A DNA stretch of 64,000 nucleotides, taken from positions 37,758,001-37,822,000 of the forward strand of contig OZ231128.1 of NCBI GenBank assembly GCA_965153355.1, written 5' to 3'. A program made the position numbers and the translations under genes. The notes beneath the pieces are model-generated. The model saw only the letters and a list, made by a program, of their open reading frames with translations. It ran no database searches and had not been told where the DNA came from. This document shows positions 1 to 11,633 of this stretch, piece after piece (the first letter of the stretch is position 1; every line of letters starts with the position of its first letter). Source of the DNA: Flaccisagitta enflata. Its lineage: Eukaryota; Chaetognatha; Sagittoidea; Aphragmophora.

Positions 1-394
1 TTATTTGGTATGGTTGAAACTATCTATTCTAGTCCAACAGAAAAAAACATTTAACCTAACTCAATTCAATTCAACACGTTCATGGTTCTTTCTTTAAAAA
101 GTCACAGAAGTACACAAAATATTGGAAAATGACATGGATGAAAACAAGGCCAGATACCAATATCGGAAGAGGCAAATTATACCCAACCACCACCCAAAAC
201 CAAATTACCATCACTTCTAAAACTACCCAAACACCGACACAATGTGTGGATATGGCATAGTAAGGCCATTTCATGCCCAACCACCACCCAAAACCACCAA
301 ATCACCATCATTGACACCCCTAAAACCACCCAAATACCTAATTCACCAATTGAATTGATGCATGCAACTCCAGTTGCATGCTAGTGGCCAAGGG
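1..394. repeat. A/C-rich direct repeats, no gene seen
   Basis: The stretch holds imperfect direct repeats of a unit containing CCAACCACCACCCAAAACC (near 181-200 and 279-297), with accompanying AAATCACCATCA and TAAAACCACCCAAATACC segments. I see no splice sites, convincing coding frame or RNA gene. It is probably a short minisatellite or repeat-element remnant. Confidence 0.5.
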
Positions 395-570
395 CTGTAT
401 TTGAGCTAATGAGAGAATTTGGGCAGGAGCAGTGAAGCCAAAGATGCAGTAAACCAATAAAGTAAAATGTGATAAACAGACTGACCAACTGATAGAGGGA
501 TTAAGTGACCTCAAGTATGACCCTTGCCCACCCACATGCTACCGGGGTAGCCGTGTATCCTGCCCTGTTT
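395..570. mobile_element. Rearranged inverted pair of CAAGGCC-hairpin elements
   Basis: Positions 502-570 read as the right part of the dispersed element in antisense orientation (CCTTGCCCACCCACATGC, GGTAGCCGTGTATCC, CTGTTT). Positions about 400-490 carry the same internal motifs in the opposite orientation (GGGCAGGAGCAGTGAAGCC, then ACTGACCAACTGA). This is a head-to-head or internally rearranged, degenerate pair without intact ends. Confidence 0.6.
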
Positions 571-1620
571 ACTTTTAGATCATTAGAGATGCCACGCTGC
601 CTTTAAAGATAGTTTTAAGGAAGGCATCAATTTCCTCATTTGAGTTTAATGGGCCGTAAGGTTTCTTGAGTGAGGCAATCAGCTTGGTCATTGCCTGAGC
701 TCTTCGGAGTGCATTTACATCTGATTCTTTAATGCCATTGTCTAGTAAGTTTCTCTGTTTCACTCCAATCAAATTGGATGAAGCTTTTGTTCAATGTTGT
801 ATACCTCCAAGAATGGGTTTCATTAAAAACAAGATCCTTTGCAGATGCAATTTGCATAGCTTGAATTGCTTTCTCAAATCCTTGTGGGCCTGTTTGGCGC
901 AGTAGGTTATCCATGTGCCCAAAAGCATTCTCAATGGACTAAGAACGAGTGTGGAATTTGTCTAGTTTTTCAAGAGATGCCCCTTGAGTTATAGTAGCTT
1001 GGTTATTGCTGTCAGGACCAAAACCATATGCTGCTCCTTTTTTATCTACAAATCCTGCAGCCAAAACCTTCAAACAATCATCAATATGCGCCTGCATAAG
1101 TGGCGTGTCTGTATCTGACAAATATTTCTGTAGACTTTCAATCACATCCTTGTCATAAGGAGACTCTTGGTCCAAATAATTGAGGATATCATCAAAATGA
1201 TGTAAGCCAACCAGACATGATGTGGGCAAGGCCCCAAATCTTCTCTTTTACTGCAAATGCTCTGTTTTTCTTATTTCCAAGAAACTTGGTGAATTGGAAA
1301 TATCTTGACCATGCTTTGTGGCTGTAAGAGGGTGAAACCAGGCACATGAGAGCATCCAGCTACTGAAGTATGACAATGGTTGTCTCTTGGTCTAAATTGG
1401 AGTATGAAATGGATGGGAATATTTTTTCAGCCCCAATTCCGATTTGAAGATCCTGCCTTTTTGACTTTCTCATCAAACATTAAGATGGGATGTATATTAC
1501 AAAAAATCTGACCAGGCTGATGCTCAACACCCATCAATTGGGCCACCTCCTTTTCAAGTAAATCTATCTTAGTCCAATAAGAAAACTCCATCCGGTTCTT
1601 CTTCCTCATTTCCCCCTATC
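570..1620 (-). pseudogene. Frameshifted protein relic, probably transposon-associated family
   Basis: Read on the minus strand from about 1609 down to 575, several frames continue one protein. The first piece includes VEHQPGQIFCNIHPILMF. A second frame gives SYSNLDQETTIVILQ, then a TAG stop near 1365, then SPSYSHKAWSRYF and FLGNKKNRAFAVKEKIWG. A third frame (1229-939) gives CLVGLHHFDDILNYLDQ and continues to GASLEKLDKFHTRS, and further pieces follow at 914-729 and 772-575. At least three frameshifts and one internal stop make it dead. The general look (CNIHPILMF, SHKSW-like and LGNKKN-like blocks) resembles a multicopy protein family I have seen in invertebrate genomes, often linked to mobile DNA. 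I cannot name the family with certainty, and no catalytic motif is identifiable. Confidence 0.6.
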
Positions 1621-1790
1621 CCCTGGCTTAATGACCCTCACTTAAGAGATTTGAAAAGATGGGGAAAGAAAAGAACAGCTTCTACTTATTACTTATATCA
1701 GTCAACCAAATCTTTACTTTGAAGACATGTACAAAAACCAATCAATTTGCAAAAGGATCAGCCCGCAATCTTTCTCTTTCTCTCTCTCGT

Positions 1791-1826
<36 letters not shown>

Positions 1827-2224
1827 GCCAGAATTGATAAAAGCTATGACTTGCTCTAGATATATGCTTTATATATGACATGCACTTTGATACTTTCATC
1901 AAGATCTATCCTTAAACACTTTATATCTTAAACAAAATCATGAAATTGCTACAATTTTTTCCACTTGAAATGACATTCAAAGATAGAAACGCAATGAGTT
2001 TTGTTTCGCAATTTTTGCGATTTTCGCGATTTCCGCGATTTTTGCGTCTTTTACCCCTAATCAAAAATGTGCCGGCCCCTTTTGGAGAATGACCCGAGGA
2101 CCCAAAAAATGGTTCTATTGATCCTAAAATACATTAATTTAGTGGAAAAAAACCGACTCTGGTCAAAATTTGACATCACCATATCCAGCTTACACCCTAT
2201 CTGTCAGTTTCAGTGAAACAGACA
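1621..2224. other. Non-coding stretch with CT tract
   Basis: This contains a pyrimidine tract (about 1770-1822, mostly CT) and a G/C-punctuated repeat near 2005-2050 in which TTTTTGCGA, TTTTCGCGA and TTTCCGCGA alternate. No exon or RNA gene is supported. It is the left flank of the duplicated block that starts near 2225. Confidence 0.5.
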
Positions 2225-2251
2225 GAGAATCCGACAACCGAGGAACACGCA

Positions 2252-2256
2252 CTCAA

Positions 2257-2295
<39 letters not shown>
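2252..2295. repeat. (ACAG)n tetranucleotide tract
   Basis: GACAGACAGACAGACAGACA runs from about 2262 to 2295. The paralogous position (53266-53285) has a shorter tract. Confidence 0.9.
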
Positions 2296-2580
2296 ATGAC
2301 AATCTCACACGCTACACTGTAGAGAATAAATCAAAGTTATTAGAAAACAACTTCAAGAGAGCGTTGCATGATTCACGTTGTGGTAATGTTTTTTTGAGAA
2401 GAAAGTTAAAAGGAAATTTTGTTAGTGTTTTGACAAGCAAAATGAAATTTTGAAAATGGAATGATTCAATGATAATGGTACAAAAACAAGGAATAATAAT
2501 TTTAGAAAAAAAACGAAGGGAATTTTGCGTTGGTGATCTCGTTAATGTAGTCATAAGAAAGGGGCACGCTTTGGTACATA

Positions 2581-2790
2581 CAGTTGAACCCTGCTCTGAC
2601 GGATTTCAGGGGACCAATAATTTTTTTCTGTTGTAGGCGGACTCTTGTTATTGCCTATAAAGGAAATAAAAGAAGGAAACATGAATTTGCCTATTTGCCT
2701 ATTAAGGAAATAGATGAAAGAAACATGAACTTGCATCTGTTTTAGAAGGAATTCCATTGATGGCGGGTCCGTTAGAGCAAGGTTCAACTG
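2581..2790. mobile_element. pogo/Tigger-like MITE, copy 1
   Basis: This 210 bp element begins CAGTTGAACCCTGCTCTGAC and ends with the inverted form GTTAGAGCAAGGTTCAACTG. It is flanked by TA on both sides (2579-2580 and 2791-2792). TA target duplication and a CAGTTGAACC-type terminus are typical of pogo/Tigger members of the Tc1/mariner superfamily. It has no coding capacity. It is absent from the paralogous site near 53530-53540. Confidence 0.8.
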
Positions 2791-2889
2791 TATTAAATCA
2801 GGAACTTTTTTGTTCAATCTATTCGTTCACTTTCCACATTCTTATATCGTGTTACTCATGTAAGTATAGAACACCCGCAAATGCACATA

Positions 2890-3066
2890 CAGTTGAACCC
2901 CGCTCTCACAGATTTCAGGGGACCAATAATTTTTTTCTGTTATAGGCGAATTTTTGTGATTGCCTTTAAAGGATTTAAATAAAATAAACTTGCAGGGACC
3001 ATGAATTTGCATCTGTTTTAGGGGGGATTCTATAGGTGACGGGTCCCTTAGCGCGAGGTTCAACTG
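2890..3066. mobile_element. pogo/Tigger-like MITE, copy 2
   Basis: This 177 bp copy is TA-flanked, begins CAGTTGAACCCCGCTCTCAC and ends CGCGAGGTTCAACTG. It is separated from copies 1 and 3 by about 100 bp spacers that are themselves repeats of one another. Confidence 0.8.
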
Positions 3067-3165
3067 TATTAAATCAAGAACTTATTTGTTCAATCCGTTC
3101 GTTCACTCTCCACATTCTTATATCTTGTTACTCATGTAAGAATAGAACACCCGCAAACGCACATA

Positions 3166-3341
3166 CAGTTGAATCCCGGTCTAACGGATTTCAGGGGACC
3201 AATACTTTTCTTTATTATAGGCGGACTTCTGTTATTGCCAATAAAGGAAATAAATAAAATTAATTAAAAAGAACCATAAATTTGCATCTGTTATAAGGGG
3301 AGTTCCATTGGTGGCGGGTCCGTTAGAGCGAGGTTCAACTG
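3166..3341. mobile_element. pogo/Tigger-like MITE, copy 3
   Basis: This 176 bp copy is TA-flanked, begins CAGTTGAATCCCGGTCTAAC and ends TTAGAGCGAGGTTCAACTG. It sits at the junction that reads as uninterrupted sequence in the paralogue near 53630-53645. Confidence 0.8.
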
Positions 3342-3382
3342 TACGCACTGAAAAGCACACTCACACACCGACACTCCGCTCA

Positions 3383-3548
<166 letters not shown>

Positions 3549-3765
3549 CGCACATACGCGCGCGCAGTCAAAATCATTATCAACCGCGCACCGATAGAAA
3601 AGTGTGGACCGAACAGGAAGAAAGATGAAGGGGCGACATACGCAGAGGAGGAATAATAAAAACAAAGAAAATAAGGCCGAACTTTTTCTCCTTTTCGCAG
3701 TCATTTGTTCTCTGCCAAAAACAATCGCTCTTGTTCTTCCTCCAACAACGCCTGGAGCCATGAGA

Positions 3766-3870
<105 letters not shown>

Positions 3871-4553
3871 GGAAATCTGCAACAATGCAGTACAAAGGTG
3901 GAGGAAAGAGCGGAAGAAAAGGAAAGAAACAAAGTCACACGAAACAATTTAACGAATAAAAGATACGTTTTCAGAAACAGTTTGTGGTACTATAACACCT
4001 CTCACATAATTAGGCGAACTGGAAAAATGATCAAAATTGATAGAAATATTGCATTCAGTGGGCTGAAATTTGACACAGAGAGCTAAAATATAGTACTTTC
4101 ACAAACGGGGCAAAAATTTTGAACCAGGAAAATGCGTGGCTCTCCTAAAGTGAAATGCCAAAAATGCAGTGAAAGATTTTCCCTGATTTTGACATGGAAA
4201 TTTCTGATGATGAGAGAACATAAACTCCGTCAACATTTACCGTGAAAAATCCAAGAGAACATCAAATCTCAGGTTCTCGTATCACTGACAGACAAAAATG
4301 AGTCAACAGTTCCAAGATACAGTCAGTGACAGCCGTGAAAAGTCACGAAACCCCTTGTCAAATAGAATGGTTTTTGCAAGAAATTTGTAGCTAAACTAAA
4401 CCTAAAATTTGCATGATATGATTTGGTGATGCTATTTGCAGCTCTTGGTTGACATAACTTGAACTTTTTTTGCGGAACCCTTAAAGAAATAACATGTTTA
4501 ATATTGCTATTAACCTGGACTCCTGTTTTTGGACTTTAAAACGCAATTATAAA

Positions 4554-4693
4554 CAGCCCTGATTTTAGAGCGGGCCCGCGGGCCCGAGGCCCGCATTTTT
4601 GCTTTTGGGCCCGCAGGTTTTTCTCACTGCGGGCCCGACGGGCCCGCTCATATTTGGCTGCATTTTTGTATCATTTATTTTCCTTATCTTTTT

Positions 4694-4768
<75 letters not shown>

Positions 4769-5410
4769 CTATTTTCGTTTCATTCTTTGTTTGTTTCTTT
4801 CTTTCTCCCTTCTTCCTTTCTTCCTTTCTTTCTTTCTTTACAAGAACCATCTTTTTTTTTTTGCAGCAACCCTGCGAAGACAAACTTCTGTTGAACACAG
4901 GGGGACTTCCATTCTTATTTGTCACTCTGTTTGTATTTTCAGATGTTTATCTCCACCCCCCACCTATCAGGCCTCTCAGTCTTCAAACCATGCCCCGAAG
5001 CCCGTCAGGCCGGGTATCGTGAATACATTTTATGTTTGAGCAACTGTTTTTTTCTTTCCTTCCTACCCTCTTTTCCTTCCTTCCTCTTCTTTCCTTCCTT
5101 TCTTTCTGCTTTCTTTCTTTCTTCTTCTGTTTTTCTTCTTTTCTTCCTTTCTTGTCTTCTTTCTTCTTCTTTCTTCTTTTTTTTTATCTCTCTTATCTCT
5201 CTTTCTCCCTTTTCCTCTTTTCTTTCCTTTTTCTTTTTCACATTTTATTCTTTTCTTTTTTTTCATCATCTTTCTGTTTCTCTCTCTCTCTCCTCTCTCT
5301 CTCTCTTGACAGTAGTTATGTCGGGCCCGCTGTTTTTCTGTCGGGCACGCTAAATTTGACGGGAGCGGGCCCGACTGGCCCGCTCAAAAAAATCACTAAG
5401 ATCAGGGCTG
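4554..5410. mobile_element. hAT-like non-autonomous transposon with 8-bp TSD
   Basis: The element begins CAGCCCTGATTTTAG and ends with the inverse CTAAGATCAGGGCTG. It is bounded by perfect 8 bp direct repeats ATTATAAA at 4546-4553 and 5411-5418. An 8 bp target duplication and a CAG start fit the hAT superfamily. The subterminal parts are GGGCCCG-rich (4571-4650 and 5325-5390). The middle is pyrimidine-rich (TTTC)n and low complexity, with no transposase. A decayed relative of its end lies near 35590-35685. Confidence 0.8.
4686..4770. repeat. (TTTC)n microsatellite
   Basis: Perfect CTTT repeats of about 85 bp lie inside the hAT-like element. A degenerate pyrimidine tract continues at 5047-5306. 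Confidence 0.95.
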
Positions 5411-5628
5411 ATTATAAACAAGTTCTGATCCCAGTTCGCCTAATTTTGTGAGAGGTGTTATGTCTATATCTCTAAATTATGTTTTCTGAACCTATGGGTA
5501 CAATGTCCGTAAAGGTTTTTATTGTTTTTTTTTTTCAAGAATAATTAATGTAAAGGCCAATTCGAAGGAGTTACAATTAGCGCAATCATTTTCTTTTGTG
5601 AACAATTTACTTTTCTACAAGTAACTGT

Positions 5629-5692
5629 GAATACTTTTAATTTCCCATGATTACTTTTAATTATCTACAATCATGGGAAATTAAAAGTATTC
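5629..5692. repeat. Perfect 24-bp inverted repeat (hairpin)
   Basis: The left arm 5629-5652 (GAATACTTTTAATTTCCCAT, then GATT) pairs without mismatch with the right arm 5669-5692 around a 16-base loop. It could be the core of a small foldback element. Confidence 0.85.
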
Positions 5693-5837
5693 ATTCCCAA
5701 CTTTTGGCTCCAGCCACCAAACACTAAGCGTGTACCCACGACGATTTTCCCAATAGTTCTCCAGTGCATTTTTTTCCTTTTGGCCACTTTTTGGTCCATC
5801 ACACTAAGATAATCAACTTTTGACGGAATTCATTTCA

Positions 5838-5978
5838 ATGGCAGACACGTGACTCAATACGTTACCTTTGGTCGATCCGTCTGTCGGTCCGTCCATGTAT
5901 CTGTCGCAAAGTCGTTTTTTGAGTTCTTCCGCTCCTGCCCACCCCTCCGCGACTCAATTAGCCCTTTGTGCGGCCTTG
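5838..5978 (-). mobile_element. CAAGGCC-hairpin element, degenerate, antisense
   Basis: Plus-strand text runs from a decayed hairpin (GCAGACACGTGACTC) through GTCCGTC-type repeats and CTCCTGCCCACCCC to CGGCCTTG. It is orthologous within the duplication to the copy at 54255-54395, so it predates the duplication. Confidence 0.75.
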
Positions 5979-6216
5979 TTCACTCGTACTAAACCAAATG
6001 GTCCATCTAAAACACAACCAAAAAAGATGGATAAATAAATTGGTTAATAAAACAAAGTTTTTGTCTGTCGCCGCCATACGCCTCCGCGCTGCGTCAGAAT
6101 ACCTGTAACATCATTTTTCTTCCCTCCCCTTCTCGAATTCTCCCTATTCCCAATCCCACCCCGCATCTCCTCAAACCCTCTGCTTCCTTCCTTCTTTTTT
6201 TGTTTTCCGCACTCAG

Positions 6217-6348
6217 ATCTCTGGGACGTTCGTGAACCCAGGGAAGTATAAATTGTTTTTGGGAATGGAAAATGGTCACCTCCTTGGCCGAGTCGAAGTG
6301 GCCAAACGACACTTCACCGACCAGGAAAAAAGAAGATTTTTCCTCTGA
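6217..6348 (+). CDS. Orphan terminal exon of a lectin-gene paralogue
   Basis: A splice acceptor (TTTTCCGCACTCAG) precedes an open frame that starts ISGTFVNPGKYKLFLG, continues MENGHLLGRVEVAKRHFTDQ and ends EKRRFFL before TGA. It is identical at every base to the last exon of the lectin gene at 54700-54831. The first 80 or so bases after the stop differ at one position, although the wider flanks are much more diverged. The encoded segment is the last strands of a LamG/ConA-like jellyroll. No copy of the preceding exon is visible to the left, so the rest of this paralogue either lies outside the window or is lost. Confidence 0.75.
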   Translation: MSGTFVNPGKYKLFLGMENGHLLGRVEVAKRHFTDQEKRRFFL

Positions 6349-6708
6349 GGACAAAAAAGAAGCAGAAAGAAAAGAATCGAGAAAAAGAACTAGGACCAGC
6401 AGGATAGAGACAAAAATTGTCACCATTTTTTTTCCTTCGTTTGTTGACATTTCTGGTGTTGAAGTTGAAGCTTCTTTTTCTCTGTTTTTAAGTATAACAC
6501 GACTATTCAGCTGAGAGGTGCTAAATTTTGCGGATTGCAATATAGATATCACTTCTATATTATGTTGCAATTTTCTCCACTTTTGTAGGCCACTTCTTTT
6601 TGCACAGTTTTTTTTTATTCATCTCACTTCACCCATGAGCAGGACAATGTATGCAGCTATCCATGCGCAAAAACGAAAAAAACAAAACAACACAAAACAA
6701 CAAAAAAC

Positions 6709-6842
<134 letters not shown>

Positions 6843-7113
6843 ATAAGCTTCTATAATAAGCCTAACCTCATCAGGAAAAGATATTTCCAACTTTTGTTAT
6901 GTGAAGCACCCAAACATATATGTTCATACGTACATATGCACATATGTACATAACACAGCACCCAAACATATAACCCCGCACCACCAACTAACTCCAAGCT
7001 GGCAAGTGGATAATAACTCTGTACCTCTACCAATCAAAACCACCACCAACCTTCGCGCACAAACCCATGCTCACACCGTCAAACTCATACGCTTAGAACC
7101 TCGCCTTCTTTTT

Positions 7114-7310
7114 AGTCGCTCGCTACTCGACTCTACACCCCGCTTTGTCGGTCGGTCCGTCCAACGGTCCATCTGTCGGTCCGTCACACTTTACTTTTTT
7201 TGGGTTTTTGCGGTCTTTGGCCTCACTGCTCCTGCCCAAATGATCAAGTGACCTCAAATACAGCCCCTGCCCACCCGCACGCGACTGGGGTAGCCGTGTA
7301 TCTGGCCTTG
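7114..7310 (-). mobile_element. CAAGGCC-hairpin element, antisense, with empty paralogous site
   Basis: Plus-strand text starts AGTCGCTCGCTACTCGACT, then CTCTACACCCCGCTTTGTC, contains TGCCCACCCGCACGCGACTG and GGTAGCCGTGTAT, and ends GGCCTTG. It is flanked by T5 and T6. The paralogous site at about 56561-56580 has only an uninterrupted run of 12 T between matching flanks, so the element was gained here or lost there after duplication. Confidence 0.85.
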
Positions 7311-7496
7311 TTTTTTGTCCTTTTTGAATTCCATTTTTTATTTACATCCGGTTTTAATATTCCTGCATTTGTGCCTCCCTGGACATGATTGGTGATGAAT
7401 GTTCGAGCCATTAATTTTTCCCCCTTTGAGCATTATTAATGACTTAAATGAGTTTTCCGCCTCACCAAATAGGAATATATATAGGAGGAGGACGGG

Positions 7497-8650
7497 AAGA
7501 AAGGACGGTAGGACTTAAAGCCAGCCTGGGGGGCAGGGGCATTAGCCGGAATGAGCCTGCCCTTTGCCCCTGACCATTTACATTACCTTTTCATAACAGT
7601 TGGAACTAAGGTTATCCATCTCCTTCATTTTTTTTTCTCTTCTGGTTCCTGATCGTTTATCAACTCTACTCTCCTATCTACTGAGGAGGAAAAAGACTGC
7701 CCCTGCCCTTTGCCTCTCTGTCTCTTCCCCACCTGCCTCTGCCAATGCTGGTGCCATCTCAACTCATACAACCATCGCCCTTCTCCATCCCGCTGCCGAT
7801 GCCGATGCCAACTCCACCTGTATGTATGCCCATAACCTTCATAGCTGTACAACCATCTTCCTATCTTCCACTACCGCTGCCTTTGCCGACTGAACCCTTA
7901 TCTTCTGCTGCTGCCGCTGCCGCTGCCGCTGCCGCTGCCGCTGAAGATGTCACCCATATAGCCAATTGCCCATATGCCGATGCCCATATGCCGATGTCGC
8001 TGCCAACTCTCCCTGTAAGCTCATGACATTCATACCTGCCTGCCGCTGCTGCCGCTCTGCTGCTACCACCGCATGCTGCCGCTGCGGATTCATCTATGAT
8101 TTTCACCCCTCCTACTTGCCAATGCCGCTGCCATGCCGACTCAACCCAGAACCATCACTCTTCTACTTGACAAAGCCGATACCGATGCCGACTCTACCTG
8201 TGAGCCCATAATCTTCATAGCTGTATATTCATTTTCTTATCTGCTGCTGCCGATGCCGCTGCCGCTGCCGCTGCCGCTGCCGCTGCCGCTGCCGCATCAA
8301 CTCATCAAACCATCAGCTCTCTTCCTGCTGCTGTCCTTTCAATTGCTTACTCTATCTACCTTCATATCTGCTGCTGCTGCCTGTCATTACCGCTGCCGCA
8401 GCCGCTGCCGCAGCCGCGGCATATTCTATGATCGTGAACTTTCTTACTGCCGTCGCCAATACCACTGCCGACTCTGCCCATACGACCATAGTCTTCATGC
8501 TTACCGTTGCCGCTGCCGATGCCGATGCCAACTCTACCTATAAGCCCATCACCTTCAAGTCCTTCACACCTGCCGCTGCCGATGCCGCCGCCGATGCCGA
8601 CTGACCCCCCCCCACCGCCCTCTCCTGGCAACTCTAATACCATATACCAT
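7497..8650. repeat. CTGCCG/GATGCC repeat region
   Basis: Degenerate hexanucleotide and trinucleotide repeats (CTGCCG, GATGCC, GCTGCC) run in several clusters, notably 7905-7942, 8244-8295 and 8383-8422. The left edge (7527-7552, CAGCCTGGGGGGCAGGGGCA) recurs in inverted orientation at 12683-12712 beside the GGCATC repeats. Open frames here are repeat-driven Pro/Met/Leu or Ala strings, and I do not regard them as genes. Confidence 0.75.
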
Positions 8651-8668
8651 TTACCGTATACCAACGCC

Positions 8669-8862
<194 letters not shown>

Positions 8863-9029
8863 AATGATTTTGTAATTAATTTTTCTTTTCTTTTTCTTTT
8901 CTTTTCTTTTTTTTTTTCTTATTTTATCTTCTTTTCTTTTTCTCTTTCTTTTCTTTTCTTTATCTTCTTCTTTCTTCTTCTTTTCTTTTTCTTTTCTTCT
9001 TCTTTTCTTTTTCTTTTCTTTTCTTTTCA

Positions 9030-9640
9030 TTTGCTTTTCTCTTTTGTTGCTGTTCTCGATTTGATTTGAAAGGTTGCATTTTTTCCCCATATTACACTTT
9101 TTATTTTTTTATAAGAACCTAGTTTATAAGAACGTCAAGGCTTCAAATTGCCCCAAAATTAAGAACATCTTAAGAACATATAAAGACTTCAAATTCAACA
9201 AGAAATTTTTTTGCTAACAATAAAACTTTTTAAGTATTGATAAAATACTTGAAATTAGTAGATTTATAATAATACTCTATTATTTCAAATATAGATACCA
9301 TAAAAATATCAGTTGACTTCATAATTCAGTATTAGCAATCATTGATAAAAATACATATTTATTTGTTTTTATTAATAGTAAATTGAAAGGTTTACTGAAA
9401 TTTATTTGATATTTAGAATTAAGAACACTCTAAGAACATCGAAGGCTTAATTTCACCTCAAAAATAAGAACATAAAGCCTCCAGTAAAAAAATGATGTTC
9501 TTATAAAAAATAAAAAGTGTACTTCCACGATTTTGTTTCAACTTCTTTTTCTTCTTCTTCTTCTTTTTCATTTGCTTTTCTCTTTTGTTGCTGTTCTCGA
9601 TTTGATTTGAAAGGTTGCATTTCTTCCCCATATTACTTCC
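9030..9640. repeat. Tandem duplication flanking a MITE
   Basis: The roughly 65 bp segment 9029-9094 (CATTTGCTTTTCTCTTTTGT, then GCTGTTCTCGATTTGATTTG, ending CCCCATATTA) recurs at 9567-9634. The first copy is interrupted at its TA by the MITE, and the second is uninterrupted (CCCCATATTACTTCCACG). Confidence 0.8.
9095..9519. mobile_element. TA-flanked MITE with TATAAGAAC termini
   Basis: The left end is CACTTTTTATTTTTTTATAA followed by GAAC, and the right end is its inverse. TA is present on both sides (9093-9094, 9520-9521). The 425 bp interior contains repeated TTAAGAACA motifs and no ORF. The neighbouring direct repeat supplies the empty target site. TA target choice suggests the Tc1/mariner group. 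Confidence 0.8.
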
Positions 9641-9655
9641 ACGTGTTCTCTTGTT

Positions 9656-9804
9656 AGTCGCGGACACGCGACTCTACACCTTGCCGCGTTGGTCGGTAGG
9701 TCGGTCCGTCCGTCCGTCTCATTTTTGAATTCCAAGCGGTTTTCGCATTACTGCTCCAGCCCAACCGTCCGTGACTGGATTGCCGCGTATCCGGCCGGTT
9801 TTGT
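9656..9804 (-). mobile_element. CAAGGCC-hairpin element, antisense
   Basis: The terminal hairpin AGTCGCGGACACGCGACT is a perfect 7 bp stem with loop GACA. It is followed by CTCTACACC, GGTCGGTCCGTCCGTCC and CAACCGTCCGTGACTGG, and ends near CCGGCCGGTTTTG. The right end is slightly decayed. Confidence 0.8.
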
Positions 9805-9879
9805 TATGGAGGGGGGTTGAAAACATGCAGACGTACAAGTGGGCATCCAGACGATAGGGGATAACAAATCTTGCACAAC

Positions 9880-10361
<482 letters not shown>

Positions 10362-10765
10362 ACAGAGAAAAGCTAAATACAAGGTGTGAACCCCCTAAAA
10401 ACTGTAGCACCCCCACCTACAGCTCTAACAAATAATATTGAGAAAACTTTTTGGGTGAAGAAAGAATGTTTATATCATTACAAGTGGAGCCACCAGAGTG
10501 ATTTTTAAATTTTATCCTCAAACTCAAGATATAGCTCAAAAAGTGTTAAAACAAGTTATTTCTAAAAGTTAATAAAATCAAAGATTTTATGCTATAATTT
10601 CAGATAAGAGTGGAAATTGCAAAATCGCCCTGGTGGCGCCATTTGTGTAGTCTTAAGCTATAATTTGCAATCTATTATAAACGACCTACTTTTATAATTT
10701 GATCTGTAAGGGGGGGGGTGCTACAGTTTTAGGGGTTTCACACCTTGTATTAACCCTTTCTCTGT
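10362..10765. mobile_element. Inverted-repeat MITE with GGTGTGAA/CTGTAGCACCCC ends
   Basis: The left arm ACAGAGAAAAGCTAAATACA, then AGGTGTGAACCCCCTAAAAA and CTGTAGCACCCCC, matches in inverse the right arm ending GGTGCTACAGTTTTAGGGG, TTTCACACCTTGTATTAACC, CTTTCTCTGT. The arms are about 50 bp. TA dinucleotides flank the inner portion (10378, 10748), so the true boundary may be 10380-10747. No coding capacity. Confidence 0.75.
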
Positions 10766-10989
10766 AGACTGGTCAGTTTAGATTGAAGAATAACGGGATG
10801 AAAAAAAAAGAGGACCAACTTCGAATACAACTTCGAATACGTACACCCGAATTTTCTGAGTAAATAGTAAAGACAAAATTGATTAGGTTATTAGTCTTTT
10901 AGTTTATTAGGATTAGGAGGTGAGGCTGAGAATTTGATGATTAAGATGAGGAGGAGGAGGGGGAGGATGACAACTACGAAGACGAGGAC

Positions 10990-11415
<426 letters not shown>

Positions 11416-11633
11416 TTTTTATTCCCTGTTTAGGTTGTGATATTATTTTCTGCCGTCATTGTTATACCACGCCACTATCGCAACATTTCCAAACATTACC
11501 TGTTAAAGAAGTATGGTGGTTGAAAAAACATCGCCTTCCCAATACTGCTTCTTATGATGAAACAAACTTATCGATGGTGATGGTATATGGTGAAGACCAT
11601 GAAATCAGCTGATAAATGGTAAAATCCCTTTTT

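Larger units (their letters stand above)
3992..5461. mobile_element. Inverted-repeat element interrupted by a hAT-like insertion
   Basis: The left end reads ATAACACCTCTCACATAATT followed by AGGCGAACTGG. The right end is its inverse (CCAGTTCGCCTAATTTTGTG, AGAGGTGTTAT). Removing the inner element at 4554-5410 and its duplicated 8 bp leaves about 605 bp with no coding potential. It is absent from the paralogous interval near 54182-54195. The superfamily is not assigned. Confidence 0.7.
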
